DNA of 64,000 nt from Acidobacteriaceae bacterium KBS 89. GTDB lineage: Bacteria; Acidobacteriota; Terriglobia; Terriglobales; Acidobacteriaceae. The stretch's first letter is position 1; each line of letters opens with the position of its first letter. Of the stretch, positions 53,066 through 62,422 are shown piece after piece. Under the pieces are notes generated by a model. The model saw only the letters and a list, made by a program, of their open reading frames with translations. It did no database searches and was not told where the DNA came from. The stretch lies in the NCBI GenBank assembly GCA_000381605.1, contig KB906756.1, positions 310,001-374,000 of the forward strand. Direction: 5' to 3'. Made by a program: the position numbers and the translations under genes.

Positions 53066-53440
53066 ATGCGACGCGTTTTAATAATCGACGACGAAGATGA
53101 TATTCGTGAGGTTGCGGCCCTCTCGCTCGAGGCGACGGCAGGTTGGGAGATCTTGACCGCCAGCTCCGGCGCGGAAGGCATCTCCATCGCAGCCGCCGAG
53201 CATCCTGACGCCATCCTCATGGACGTCATGATGCCGGGAGTCGATGGCCCTACTACCTTCAGCGCCATGCAGCAGAACCCCGCTATCGCGAACATCCCCG
53301 TCCTTTTGCTGACCGCCAAGGTTCAGGGAGTCGACCAGCGCCGCTTCGCCGGACTCGGCCTCGCCGGCATTCTCTTCAAGCCCTTCGACCCCCTCACCCT
53401 AGCTGAACAGATCTCCGAAGTCCTTGGTTGGAAGGACTAG
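53066..53440 (+). CDS. Stand-alone receiver-domain response regulator
   Basis: This 124-residue CheY-like protein has the acidic cluster DDEDD (residues 8-12), phospho-acceptor Asp53 in ILMDVMMPGVDGPT, Thr in LLLTAK and a Lys in LFKPFDP. It has no output domain. It lies 71 bp after the hybrid kinase and just before the Hpt gene, so it is the probable last receiver in that relay. The downstream effector is unknown. Confidence 0.88.
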   Translation: MRRVLIIDDEDDIREVAALSLEATAGWEILTASSGAEGISIAAAEHPDAILMDVMMPGVDGPTTFSAMQQNPAIANIPVLLLTAKVQGVDQRRFAGLGLAGILFKPFDPLTLAEQISEVLGWKD

Positions 53441-53452
53441 TCGCAATTGGCA

Positions 53453-53776
53453 ATGAAAAAATCCTCCCCGGATCAGATCGACACAGTACTAGCCCAGCTG
53501 TGGCAAAAGAACCTTCCGACCATCCGTGAACGACTCGATCTCCTCGACCAATTCGCGTCCGCTGCCTCCACTGGCACACTCGACGAGGCCACCCGAGTTG
53601 AAGCCTTGGGCATCGCCCACAAACTCGCCGGTTCACTCGGAATGTACGGCTACCAGCAAGGGACGGAGGTCGCATCCAAGATGGAACGCATCCTAAAATC
53701 CCCCACGCCAGAGACCCTAGTCACCCTCAGTTCCTTGGCCGTCGATCTCCGCAAGTCGCTCGCCGACGGCCTCTAG
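53453..53776 (+). CDS. Hpt domain phosphotransfer protein
   Basis: This 107-residue helical protein fits an Hpt domain, with the phospho-acceptor His56 in IAHKLAGSLGMYGY. Hpt proteins shuttle phosphate between receivers, here most likely from the hybrid kinase receivers to the single-domain regulator. The ATG at 53453 lies 12 bp after the receiver stop; a TTG two codons earlier is possible. It ends 6 bp before the convergent GH105-type gene. Confidence 0.88.
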   Translation: MKKSSPDQIDTVLAQLWQKNLPTIRERLDLLDQFASAASTGTLDEATRVEALGIAHKLAGSLGMYGYQQGTEVASKMERILKSPTPETLVTLSSLAVDLRKSLADGL

Positions 53777-53782
53777 TTCGCC

Positions 53783-55795
53783 TTATTTCGCCTGTCGAAC
53801 AGCCCACCCGGCAAGGTCGATCGCCGCCGCAAATCCATCGAACTCTACCGGCAATTTATTCCGCCTGTCGACGTACTCGTTGTAGATCCACGGATCGACC
53901 ACGGCAAACACCGTCCCCTTTCCATACTTCGCCACTGCCATCAGCACATCACCCTGGTCCGTCACCACTGCCTTTGCCGGCCCCGACACGCGAATCGTAG
54001 AAATCTCCTTCAGATAGGCCTTGTGTGGATGCTTAAACACTCCCGTCCCCTCAGGAATCGTCACCGTCCCCATCTCCCACTTGTCGCCGTCAACCTTGTT
54101 TCGAATCACCGGATTGAAGTGGATCCCAAATCGCTCGCTCATCGTATTGAAGTGATCAAACTCTGAGTTCGTCACATCGTTCTCCATCAGAATCAGCACG
54201 CCTCCCGCCTTCACCCATGCTTCGATTGCATCGCCGCTCGCCTTATCCATATAGTTCGGCGTCGGATTCTTCACCGGAATGTCAGGCGAAGCCAGCACAT
54301 AAATCTGCGCCTTACTCAAATCTGTAGTCGTAGGCGACGTCGTCTCTGTAGCCAATTTCACGCCATAACGCTGAAACGCCCGCCCAAAGAAAGCAAACCC
54401 GCTGTTCGCATCATCGTCCCATTTGTAATGAAACAGCTCCGTCTGCCCCGCAGCGTTCTTCCGCGTCTGCGAGTTGAACCACGCATCCAGCAACACGGTC
54501 TTCCACTGTCCCAACGCCTCCGTCGGCGCCTGCTCCATCTCCGAACCCGCCAGCAGAAACGCTCCGATACCTTTTGAGTCATTTGCCTGGGTCTTCTCGC
54601 CAACGTAATACTCATAGCTCCCCGAACGATAGGGATTCCCACCCAGCCCACCTACCTTCACCGTACCGTCCAGCGTCATCATGCCCTCCGCGCCACTCGT
54701 TACAAATTGTTTTTGGATTCCTTCCCATCCTCGCTTTGCCTTCCCCTCGTCGTACTGAGGCAAATACCCCATCCGAACACCCTTCGCGAGCGCATAAACA
54801 AACATGCAACTAGCCGAGGCCTCCAGATAATTGCCTTTTCCGTCTTTGCCCGGAATGACCTTCAACTCCCCTTGTCCCGTCAACTTGGCCTTCTGCGTCG
54901 GGCCGCGGTCCATCACCTGCCACCACAGGCCGGTCTCGTTATCCTGTACCGCTACTACCGCCTCCATCGACCGTTGCAGCGCCTCCACCAGTTTCACTCG
55001 CTGCGGATGTTCTTGGGGAAACCAATCCAGCACGTCCACCAGCGCCATGCAATACCATCCCATCGCACGGGCCCACACCTCCGGAGAGAGGCCTGTCCGT
55101 TTGTTTGCCCATTCCATCTGCTTCGACTCGTCCCACCCATGCTTCATCAGCCCGGTCTTCGGATCGCGCATATGCGCATCCATCAACAGAATCTGCTTCG
55201 CAATGTCGTCGAAATCCTTGGGCTCATGAAAGGTCGCCGCGTACGCCGCACGAAACGGCCCGGCCATATAGGCTCCATCCAGCCAAATCTGGTTCGGGTA
55301 AATCTGCTTATGCCAATAGGCTCCGCTCGCGGTCCTCGGCTGCAACTCAAGCTGGTCGTGCAGAAACTTCGCTGCTTTGTAGTACTTCGCCTGCTGCGTC
55401 ACTCGGTAGACCAGCAGCACTGCCCTTCCCATCTCAATGTCGTCCAGCGTATGCCCGTCCGCCTTATAGTCGGTAATTGCTCCGTCTTCCGTTACATACT
55501 TATCAACCGCGTTCTTAATGTATTTGAAGTCGGCCTCATCCGCCGTCGAATGCCACTCGGCCGCCATCCCATCCAGCAGCACACCCTCTTCATACCCCCA
55601 CGCACCAGGATGTACCGTCGTCAACACTGCCCCCGTCGGCCACATCTTCATCACCGACGCCGCCATCGCTCGCGAAGGAGAGTCCTGTGCAATCACACCC
55701 TGGGCCGTACCCATCCGCACCGTCAACCCCAACACCACCAAAGGCGCAACCCGCTTCACAGCCTCAAATCCAAAGATAGCCATGTCCATCAGCAT
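53783..55795 (-). CDS. Exported GH105-type unsaturated glucuronyl hydrolase fused to a DUF4350-like domain
   Basis: This 670-residue exported protein begins with a hydrophobic segment (about 12-34). The first two thirds (about 45-430) are an (alpha/alpha)6 GH88/GH105 barrel with YPNQIWLDGAYMAGPF, which holds the catalytic Asp, plus DDIEMGRAVL, EVWARAMGWYCMALVD and YLEASASCMFVYAL. The family cleaves unsaturated uronyl residues left by lyases, for example on pectin (rhamnogalacturonan). The last 170 residues match a DUF4350/ThuA-like fold, with IYVLASPDIP and WVKAGGVLILMEND. This fusion resembles other rhamnogalacturonyl hydrolases. The collagen-like gene lies upstream. Confidence 0.87.
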   Translation of the reverse strand: MLMDMAIFGFEAVKRVAPLVVLGLTVRMGTAQGVIAQDSPSRAMAASVMKMWPTGAVLTTVHPGAWGYEEGVLLDGMAAEWHSTADEADFKYIKNAVDKYVTEDGAITDYKADGHTLDDIEMGRAVLLVYRVTQQAKYYKAAKFLHDQLELQPRTASGAYWHKQIYPNQIWLDGAYMAGPFRAAYAATFHEPKDFDDIAKQILLMDAHMRDPKTGLMKHGWDESKQMEWANKRTGLSPEVWARAMGWYCMALVDVLDWFPQEHPQRVKLVEALQRSMEAVVAVQDNETGLWWQVMDRGPTQKAKLTGQGELKVIPGKDGKGNYLEASASCMFVYALAKGVRMGYLPQYDEGKAKRGWEGIQKQFVTSGAEGMMTLDGTVKVGGLGGNPYRSGSYEYYVGEKTQANDSKGIGAFLLAGSEMEQAPTEALGQWKTVLLDAWFNSQTRKNAAGQTELFHYKWDDDANSGFAFFGRAFQRYGVKLATETTSPTTTDLSKAQIYVLASPDIPVKNPTPNYMDKASGDAIEAWVKAGGVLILMENDVTNSEFDHFNTMSERFGIHFNPVIRNKVDGDKWEMGTVTIPEGTGVFKHPHKAYLKEISTIRVSGPAKAVVTDQGDVLMAVAKYGKGTVFAVVDPWIYNEYVDRRNKLPVEFDGFAAAIDLAGWAVRQAK

Positions 55796-55825
55796 AAACT
55801 CTGCTCAAAGAAAATATTTGTCCAA

Positions 55826-58699
55826 TCAGTTGCAGGTCAGAGCCATCCACACGCTGGCCGCCGACCCACTCGCGCCCGTTACCTTAAGATCAACAAATGC
55901 TCCAGCCGCCACCGTCACATTCCCCGTCGCAGTACAAGCTGACCCAGTCGCCACCGAACACGTCAGGGGAGTGTCCGACATACTTCCCGGCGTTCCCTGT
56001 CTTAGTGTCACACTGATAGTGTTCGACTGCCGCGAAAACACACTCAGCTGCGTCGCCGCGCAACCCGCAGGCACCCAGGTCAACACAGAATCCGTTTCGG
56101 TCGCCGAAGAGTTGGTGCTATTAACGGAGTAAAACGGAAAGCTGAACGATACAGCATGGTAGATCGGAGTAAAAGGTACCCCACTCGTTCCTCCACCCGC
56201 GCCACTCCCGCCCCCTGTTCCAGGAGCGCCCTGCGGAATCGTGAAGTTCAGCACTGCTGCAGCCGCTGTTCCGCTGTTGGTTACAGTGGCCTGTGACGCC
56301 GCTGCTCCCGTCGTCACCGTCCCTATACTTACAGTCGCGGCAGCACCAGACGGTCCGGTGGCGCCCACAGATCCATTCAGCGCAAGTAGGGCCCACTGCG
56401 TCGGTGATACATCCGGCTGCGATCCAAGCGAAGTCGTCGTCCCAAGATACGTCGCTCCGTTGAAAGCCACTACATCGTTTGAGTGATAAGCGGTCGCCGC
56501 CACCCACGTCCCACGGTAAATAACTCCCACCGTGCCAGGTGCACCCGCCGGCCCCTGCGCACCCGTTGCTCCAGTCGCACCGGCTTTCCCAGCCTGCGCC
56601 AGCACTGCCCAGAAAGCCGGGGTCACATCCGGCTCTCGGCCCACATTTGCGGCTAGCGCCACATAACTCGATCCGCTAAAACCAACCACGCTGCCAACTC
56701 CATACGACGTCCCGATCAACCACCCGCCAAGAAAAGTCGCGGGAGGCCCCGGCGGACCTGCAGGCCCCGTAGCTCCAGTCGCACCTGCAGTACCTGCTGC
56801 CCCCGCAACTCCTGTGGCTCCTATCGGCCCGGCAGGACCCTGGGCCGCTAACACGGCCCACTGTGCCGGACTCAGGTCAGGTGTATTCCCCAGATTTCCA
56901 CCAATCAAAGACACAAAGGTCGATCCATGGAAGCTGACTGCATCATGGAGCGAATAATTCGTCGTCGCAGCATAGTTGCCTGTGTAGTTCGCGACGGAAG
57001 GCCCCTGCGGTCCCGTAGCTCCTGTAGGCCCCGGAGGCCCTGTGGCTCCCGGCAAACCTGGAGCGCCCGGCAAACCCTGCGGCCCTTGAGGCCCCGCCGG
57101 TCCGGCCGCTCCAGGCGACCCCGTCGCGAACAAGGACCACTGCGCCGGAGTCACATCGGGAGGGTTCCCACGGTTGCTCGCCGCCAGCGAAACATATGCC
57201 GAACCATTGAAGAGCACTCCATCCCCCAGCCCATAGTTCACAGTCGACGAATATGTTCCTTGAAACTTCATCCCAACGGGTCCTGCGGGCCCTTGAGGAC
57301 CCATCGGCCCCGACAACCCCTGAGCTCCAACGGGTCCTGTCAATCCTTGCGGCCCGGCCACACCTTGCGGTCCCTCCAACCCAGTAGCGCCCGCGGGTCC
57401 TTGCGCCGTCAACACTCCCCACTTCGCAGGACTAGTCGATGGTGTGTTCCCCCGATTGCCATTCAACAATGACACATAGCTGGCTCCTTGCGAGAACACA
57501 ACGTCTCCCAGCGCATAGTTCGCCGCCGATGAGTAGCTTCCCTGATACACCAACCCTGGTGTCCCCGGTGCGCCAGCGGCTCCTGCAGGCCCCGGCGCCC
57601 CTGTTGGCCCTGCTGGCCCTGCTGGCCCAGTCAATCCCGGCGGCCCTGTAGCTCCCGTTAACCCCTGCGGGCCCTGTATCCCGACCGCGCCTAATGCCAT
57701 CACTCCCCACTTGCCGACGCTGGTCGACGGTGGATTTCCCTGATTCTCTGTGACCAGCGAAATGTAGCTCGAACCCTGAAACGACACAATATCGTTCAAC
57801 CCATAGTCCGCAGCTGAGTCATATGTCCCTTGATACGCCACTCCAACCCCGTTGCCCGATCCCGTGCCTCCCTGCGCCAGCACCGCCCACTCTGATGTGA
57901 CACCCGGCGTATTCGCCTGATTTCCAGAGCTCAGCGACACGTAGCTCGAACCCGCAAACGACACCACATCGTGGAGCGAGTAAATCACTCCTGGAGTGTA
58001 GGCTCCCTGATAATTCAACCCGGAGTTGCCGGGAACGCCCTGAGGTCCAGCGGGTCCAACCGGTCCGGTAGCTCCTATATCTCCCTTCGGTCCTGTAGGC
58101 CCCTGTGGTCCCGCTGGTCCGGTCGCCCCGCCAGACCCGGTGGAAGCCAGCACCACATCAAGCACCGCTGCGTGTCCGGTCAGGTCGTTCTCTTTACTAT
58201 CGAACTGCACCACCGCAGCCAACGCGGTCAGCGCCAAACCATTGTTCGTCGTCGGCGAAGTCACCCATCCCTGCACCACCGCCGTCACATCCATCGCGAC
58301 GTAGGCTCCGGCCCCATTCACCGAAACCACCTGTGCTGTGGACCCCAGAGAAGGCAGCGTCGAAAACGTTACGCCGTACTCACCCCAGGAACCGCTGATA
58401 GGTTGCACGCTTACCAGCCCCGCGGTATCCACTCGATTGCAATACAGCCGCAATGTCGCGCGGGACACCTGCGCCGCTGTCGTTCCCGCCGGCAGCGTCG
58501 AAAGGTCGAACTGCAACAGCGCTGTGTACCCACCACCCACATTTAGATTGGAGATGGCCCCGCTATTCACCGCCGGCCTGGCACTGTTCACATGGGCGTC
58601 TGCCACCAGCGTCGCCTCTACGGCATGCGCCGGCAAAGCCGCAGCCGACAGCGCTGCAAGCCCTACCCCCCAAAAAACAATCCTCCGAACCAGGCCCAT
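55826..58699 (-). CDS. Exported collagen-like mosaic protein with DNRLRE domain and seven repeated 50-residue modules
   Basis: This exported protein of about 957 residues has a signal peptide (MGLVRRIVFWGVGLAAL..., ending AHAVEA) and a DNRLRE-type beta domain (about 27-190). Then Gly-X-Y collagen-like tracts alternate with seven copies of a module of about 50 residues. Each module reads roughly YQGxYxxxxxYxLxDxVxFxGSxYVSL...GNxPxxxxxxWxVLA, resembling small chitin-binding-like carbohydrate modules. The C-terminus is a beta domain with a Cys pair (residues CSVATGSAC). I chose the ATG at 58699 because GAGGG precedes it and it starts the signal peptide. A surface or biofilm structural role is likely. 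Confidence 0.85.
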   Translation of the reverse strand: MGLVRRIVFWGVGLAALSAAALPAHAVEATLVADAHVNSARPAVNSGAISNLNVGGGYTALLQFDLSTLPAGTTAAQVSRATLRLYCNRVDTAGLVSVQPISGSWGEYGVTFSTLPSLGSTAQVVSVNGAGAYVAMDVTAVVQGWVTSPTTNNGLALTALAAVVQFDSKENDLTGHAAVLDVVLASTGSGGATGPAGPQGPTGPKGDIGATGPVGPAGPQGVPGNSGLNYQGAYTPGVIYSLHDVVSFAGSSYVSLSSGNQANTPGVTSEWAVLAQGGTGSGNGVGVAYQGTYDSAADYGLNDIVSFQGSSYISLVTENQGNPPSTSVGKWGVMALGAVGIQGPQGLTGATGPPGLTGPAGPAGPTGAPGPAGAAGAPGTPGLVYQGSYSSAANYALGDVVFSQGASYVSLLNGNRGNTPSTSPAKWGVLTAQGPAGATGLEGPQGVAGPQGLTGPVGAQGLSGPMGPQGPAGPVGMKFQGTYSSTVNYGLGDGVLFNGSAYVSLAASNRGNPPDVTPAQWSLFATGSPGAAGPAGPQGPQGLPGAPGLPGATGPPGPTGATGPQGPSVANYTGNYAATTNYSLHDAVSFHGSTFVSLIGGNLGNTPDLSPAQWAVLAAQGPAGPIGATGVAGAAGTAGATGATGPAGPPGPPATFLGGWLIGTSYGVGSVVGFSGSSYVALAANVGREPDVTPAFWAVLAQAGKAGATGATGAQGPAGAPGTVGVIYRGTWVAATAYHSNDVVAFNGATYLGTTTSLGSQPDVSPTQWALLALNGSVGATGPSGAAATVSIGTVTTGAAASQATVTNSGTAAAAVLNFTIPQGAPGTGGGSGAGGGTSGVPFTPIYHAVSFSFPFYSVNSTNSSATETDSVLTWVPAGCAATQLSVFSRQSNTISVTLRQGTPGSMSDTPLTCSVATGSACTATGNVTVAAGAFVDLKVTGASGSAASVWMALTCN

Positions 58700-59009
58700 C
58701 CAAACCCTCAGGGAGGGCCGCCGGGCGCAAAATCGCGTCGCGACAGACCAACCCATCCTTCAACGATCCAATCTCTGCGATGCACGTCGCCGACAGTGTT
58801 GAACTGACCTTGCGATGTTGCTTGTCAAACAAGAAAAGCGGGAACATTTCCGTTTTAGGCTAACCTTCTCCAAAACACAAGCACTTCTTTGCGACTTCCG
58901 TGTCATTTCCGACTCCACACCTTCGTCCCCCCCAACTCCACCCATTTCCACACGCAACTCGCATCTCATATAGTTGCAAAAGACTGAAAGCAGCCACGAG
59001 GAAACACGC
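58700..59009. other. Divergent intergenic region, collagen-like gene / pgm
   Basis: These 310 bp are plus-strand C/T-rich and hold no supported gene. They carry the promoters for the divergent collagen-like and pgm genes. The only structure seen is a small dyad, CTTGT-CAA-ACAAG (58821-58833). Confidence 0.5.
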
Positions 59010-60665
59010 ATGACCAGCAACCCGCCACAGACACCGAATCAGCCCGGCAGACCACCACTTCCCGCTAACCTGGTCAATCTGCCGCGCCTCCTCACGGCCT
59101 ATTACTCTCTCCATCCCGACCCGACCTTCCCCACTCAGCGTGTTTCTTTCGGAACCTCGGGCCATCGCGGCAGCGCCTTCAATACGGCCTTCAACGAAGA
59201 CCATATCGCAGCCATCACGCAAGCAATCTGCGACTATCGCCGCGAGCAAAAGACCACTGGCCCTCTCTTCCTCGCGCAGGACACCCACGCTCTCTCCGAA
59301 CCTGCCTTCGCCACTGCCCTCGAAGTCCTCGCCGCTAACAACATCGAAGTTATGGTCGACGACAGCCTTGCCTACACTCCCACCCCGGCACTCTCCCACG
59401 CCATCCTCACCTACAACGCGCAACGCAAAGACAATCTCGCCGACGGCATCGTCATCACTCCATCCCACAACCCTCCCGAAGACGGCGGCTTCAAATACAA
59501 CCCGCCAAATGGCGGCCCAGCCGACACCACCGCCACCAAGTGGATCGAGAACCGCGCCAACGAGATCATTGCCTCCGGCCTCACCGCGGTAAAAAAGATC
59601 CCATACGCCAAAGCCCTCGCCGCCTCAACCACCCACCGCCACAATTACATCACCGCCTATGTCGACGACCTCGCCAACGTCATCGACTTCGACATCCTCC
59701 GCAACACCACTCTCAAACTAGCCGTCGATCCCCTCGGCGGAGCAGGCGTCCATTACTGGCCACGCATCGCCGAAAAGTATCTCCCATCGTTACAAATCCT
59801 CAATCCCAACGTCGACGCAACATTTCGTTTCATGACCACCGACTGGGACGGCCGTATCCGCATGGACTGCTCAAGTCCCTACGCCATGGCCAGTATGATC
59901 GCCAACAAACAGAAGTACGACGTGGCCTTCGCCGCCGACACCGACCACGACCGCCACGGCGTCGTCACCCGTACCACCGGCCTCCTCAACCCCAACCACT
60001 ACCTCTCTGTCTGCATCCAGTACCTCTTCACCAACCGGCCGAACTGGTCAGAAAAAGTAGGCATCGGCAAGACCCTCGTCTCCTCCAGCATCATCGACCG
60101 CGTCGCCAAAGGCCTCAACCGGCCCATGCTCGAAGTCCCCGTAGGCTTTAAGTGGTTCGTCGACGGCCTCATCGACGGCACCCTCGGCTTCGTCGGCGAA
60201 GAGTCCGCCGGCGCCAGCTTCCTCCGCCTCAACGGGCAAGTCTGGACCACCGACAAAGACGGCCTCATCCCCGGCCTCCTCGCCGCCGAGATGACCGCCC
60301 GCACAGGAAAAGATCCGGGTCAGCTCTACGCTGAACTCACCTCCAGATACGGCAACCCGGTCTACGAGCGCATCGACGCCGCAGCCACCAAAGAACAAAA
60401 AGCCAAGCTAGGAAAACTCTCTCCGCAACAAGTCACCGCAAAGCAACTCGCCGGCGAACCCATCACCGCCATCCTCACCGAGGCACCAGGCAATCACGCG
60501 GCCATAGGCGGCCTTAAAGTCACCACCGAAAACGGCTGGTTCGCCGCCCGCCCCTCCGGCACCGAGGACGTTTACAAAATCTACGCAGAGAGCTTCAAGG
60601 GCAAGGACCACCTCAAGCAAATCCAGACCGAGGCCCAGCAACTCATCGACGCCGCCCTCACCTGA
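59010..60665 (+). CDS. pgm: Phosphoglucomutase (alpha-D-glucose-phosphate specific)
   Basis: This 551-residue cytoplasmic enzyme interconverts glucose-1-phosphate and glucose-6-phosphate. It has VSFGTSGHRGSAFNTAFNE near the N-terminus, the active-site serine loop VITPSHNPPEDGGFKYN, the metal-binding AADTDHDRHGVV and the C-terminal phosphate-binding WFAARPSGTEDVYKIY. These match the E. coli-type Pgm rather than the PgcA group. The ATG at 59010 has GAGGAA upstream. It links the glucan enzymes here to central carbon metabolism and to sugar-nucleotide synthesis. Confidence 0.95.
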   Translation: MTSNPPQTPNQPGRPPLPANLVNLPRLLTAYYSLHPDPTFPTQRVSFGTSGHRGSAFNTAFNEDHIAAITQAICDYRREQKTTGPLFLAQDTHALSEPAFATALEVLAANNIEVMVDDSLAYTPTPALSHAILTYNAQRKDNLADGIVITPSHNPPEDGGFKYNPPNGGPADTTATKWIENRANEIIASGLTAVKKIPYAKALAASTTHRHNYITAYVDDLANVIDFDILRNTTLKLAVDPLGGAGVHYWPRIAEKYLPSLQILNPNVDATFRFMTTDWDGRIRMDCSSPYAMASMIANKQKYDVAFAADTDHDRHGVVTRTTGLLNPNHYLSVCIQYLFTNRPNWSEKVGIGKTLVSSSIIDRVAKGLNRPMLEVPVGFKWFVDGLIDGTLGFVGEESAGASFLRLNGQVWTTDKDGLIPGLLAAEMTARTGKDPGQLYAELTSRYGNPVYERIDAAATKEQKAKLGKLSPQQVTAKQLAGEPITAILTEAPGNHAAIGGLKVTTENGWFAARPSGTEDVYKIYAESFKGKDHLKQIQTEAQQLIDAALT

Positions 60666-60764
60666 CATAACATTTCAACCAACCACTACCCTCATGTTCT
60701 GGACTGTTCACTCCACAATTTACACCCGCGACGCCTTCGTCCTCACCTCGACAAATAGCCGTCG

Positions 60765-61466
60765 TCACTTCTCGTTCGGGAGCTTCAGAGAGTCCCTTAC
60801 CCCAAGCGCCGACCGCGTAAACCGCGAAGAATAAATGCTGCCTTTGTAATGGTCCACTAAATTGATCCGCACGCCTGCCGACGACCTCCCCGGCCGCTGC
60901 GGAACCAGATGCACCTCGCCCTCACCCTGCAGCTCGTTTCCAACATAGTTCTTCAACGTCTTGCCGTCATACACCGTCGTTACCCGATACCACCTCCCAA
61001 ATGGATACCGCTTCTCACAATTCAGCAACGCCTTGCTCTGTCCGCCCGAAGTGGCAAAGCTATCCAAACACCACTGCCCATCGCGGATCCGAATCTCAAA
61101 CAGCGTGCGCTCCTGCGGCACATCCTCACCCGTCGCCGGATCGATCGACTGCAGATGAAAGATCCTCTGCTCCGCTCCACCATCCGCATCAGGCTTGAAG
61201 ATCATCTCCCAGGTCCACGTCTCCGCCCCAGCAAGCGGATGCACATCGACAAACAACGCATCGTCGACGCCATCAAACGCAATCGCCTTCCCCATCGGTG
61301 TGTCGATGACCTTCGGATGCCCAAGAATCTTCGTCGGATGTCCACCCAATGCCGCCGTCTGATCGAACTGCCACGTCACCTGTTTCACAGGCTCCTGCGC
61401 CACTCCAACCAAACCTGTCGCGATTCCCACAGTCCCAATCACCATCAGCAAGGCCCTCATCTTCAT
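60765..61466 (-). CDS. Exported LamG/concanavalin-A-like domain protein
   Basis: This 233-residue protein has a signal peptide (about 1-23, ending GVAQ) and a single LamG-3-type jelly-roll domain. Features are KAIAFDGVDDALFVDVHPL, WTWEMIFKPDADGG and the later GRWYRVTTVYDGKTLKNYVG. Such domains bind carbohydrate or sit beside hydrolases. Alone it may be a secreted sugar-binding protein. A 68-codon frame overlaps its start by 4 bp. Confidence 0.82.
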   Translation of the reverse strand: MKMRALLMVIGTVGIATGLVGVAQEPVKQVTWQFDQTAALGGHPTKILGHPKVIDTPMGKAIAFDGVDDALFVDVHPLAGAETWTWEMIFKPDADGGAEQRIFHLQSIDPATGEDVPQERTLFEIRIRDGQWCLDSFATSGGQSKALLNCEKRYPFGRWYRVTTVYDGKTLKNYVGNELQGEGEVHLVPQRPGRSSAGVRINLVDHYKGSIYSSRFTRSALGVRDSLKLPNEK

Positions 61467-61669
61467 CGATCTCCCACCCTCCGCTTCGCCTTCAACAAAA
61501 CATCCACCGCCTCTGGCCTATCGTCCCAGTAATCCAGGCGCACCTTCCATCGGGCAACTGACTCACCGTGGCCGGCGTAGCACTCGCCGCGCAGTACCAT
61601 CCTGACGGCAGCGCAACCGTATTCCGGGGCCCGCCCCAAGCATGACACCGAGCATACGATATCGTCCAC
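61463..61669 (-). CDS. Possible 68-codon ORF coupled to the LamG gene
   Basis: This GTG-initiated frame (MDDIVCSVSCLGRAPEYG...) ends in an ATGA overlap with the LamG start codon, the form seen in coupled genes. The product has four Cys and no recognised domain. There is no strong ribosome-binding site. Another frame overlaps it on the same strand, so it is only a candidate. Confidence 0.25.
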   Translation of the reverse strand: MDDIVCSVSCLGRAPEYGCAAVRMVLRGECYAGHGESVARWKVRLDYWDDRPEAVDVLLKAKRRVGDR

Positions 61670-61812
61670 GCTCTGGCCTCTCGGTCACGCAAGTCCCTGA
61701 GAGATTTCGACCAAACATCAGGTAAATAATCCCCACTCTCTCCAGACATTTTTGCGGCCACTCGCGAGCCTCAATGCGCGTCTTACTACTCAAGTAACAC
61801 CGAGGTGAGTTA
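61467..61812. other. Divergent intergenic region, LamG gene / hpf
   Basis: Apart from the weak 61463-61669 frame, these 346 bp contain no supported gene. The right part (61670-61812) is non-coding and likely holds the promoters for hpf. I saw no clear hairpin or dyad. Confidence 0.45.
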
Positions 61813-62184
61813 ATGCACATTCAGATTCACAGTGACAACACGATCTCAATGCACAACACATTCTCCGATTCCATCGCAGCCTACATCACGAATGTCTTGC
61901 AAAGGTTCGAACCCTACCTCACCCGCGTTGAAGTTCACCTTACCGGTGAAGCCAACACGAACAAGGGCCCCCGGGACAAACGCTGTCTCCTCGAAGCCCG
62001 CCCAAAACGTCACCAGTCCCTCGTCGTCTCGGACGAATCACCCGACATCGAAACCGCCTTCTCCAGCGCTGCGGCAAAGTTGCACCGCCATCTCGAAAAC
62101 ACTTACGGACGCCTCTCAGACAAACGTCGTCGTGCCGGGAAAATGAAGCAGCGCTTGGGACTTCAACCAATTTCTGCAGAATAA
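61813..62184 (+). CDS. hpf: Short ribosome hibernation factor (HPF/RaiA family)
   Basis: This 123-residue protein has the HPF/RaiA beta-alpha-beta-beta-beta-alpha fold. It has an N-terminal strand MHIQIHSDNTI, then helix LQRFEPYLTRVEVHLTGE, a strand with CLLEARPKRHQSLVVS and a helix SSAAAKLHRHLENTYGRL. It ends in a short basic tail (DKRRRAGKMKQRLG). It lacks the C-terminal dimerisation domain of long HPF, so it resembles short HPF/RaiA, which dock in the 30S subunit in stationary phase. Annotation is good at family level. Confidence 0.82.
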   Translation: MHIQIHSDNTISMHNTFSDSIAAYITNVLQRFEPYLTRVEVHLTGEANTNKGPRDKRCLLEARPKRHQSLVVSDESPDIETAFSSAAAKLHRHLENTYGRLSDKRRRAGKMKQRLGLQPISAE

Positions 62185-62287
62185 CCAGCAAAATCGCTTG
62201 TCAATCCCCAAATCCGTCTAACCCATTGCCCATCAACAATATCCGCGTGGCATGTTAGTTCCCCTCAACCCGCTATAATAAGAAGTA

Positions 62288-62332
62288 GAGCAAGAGAAAA
62301 GCCCCGGAACTTCCGGGGTTTTTCTCTTGCTC
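62288..62332. terminator. Long bidirectional terminator between hpf and the TonB receptor gene
   Basis: The arms at 62288-62309 and 62311-62332 pair over 22 positions with one G-T wobble and a GC-rich core CCCCGGAA/TTCCGGGG. Flanking A and T runs lie on both sides of the core, so it can stop transcripts from either strand between these convergent genes. Confidence 0.88.
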
Positions 62333-62422
62333 TTAATTTTTTGGGAGGCCACGTAGGGGAAAAATCCAGACCTAAACAACCTGCAATGAAGACTTTGCAC
62401 TCTTTTCGATGGGTGGGGCACA

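Noticed and set aside
54707..55942. 411-codon plus-strand open frame
   Set aside because: It is antisense to the GH105-type gene and very rich in His, Arg and Pro, with no family match.
56600..58120. Repeat-rich stretch that could suggest a CRISPR or tandem-repeat array
   Set aside because: The repeats are codons for Gly-X-Y and a protein module inside one open gene; there are no fixed-length repeats with unique spacers.
61904..61914. GGTTCGAACCC, a tRNA T-loop-like string
   Set aside because: It lies in frame inside the hpf coding region, and no acceptor stem, anticodon arm or CCA end fits around it.
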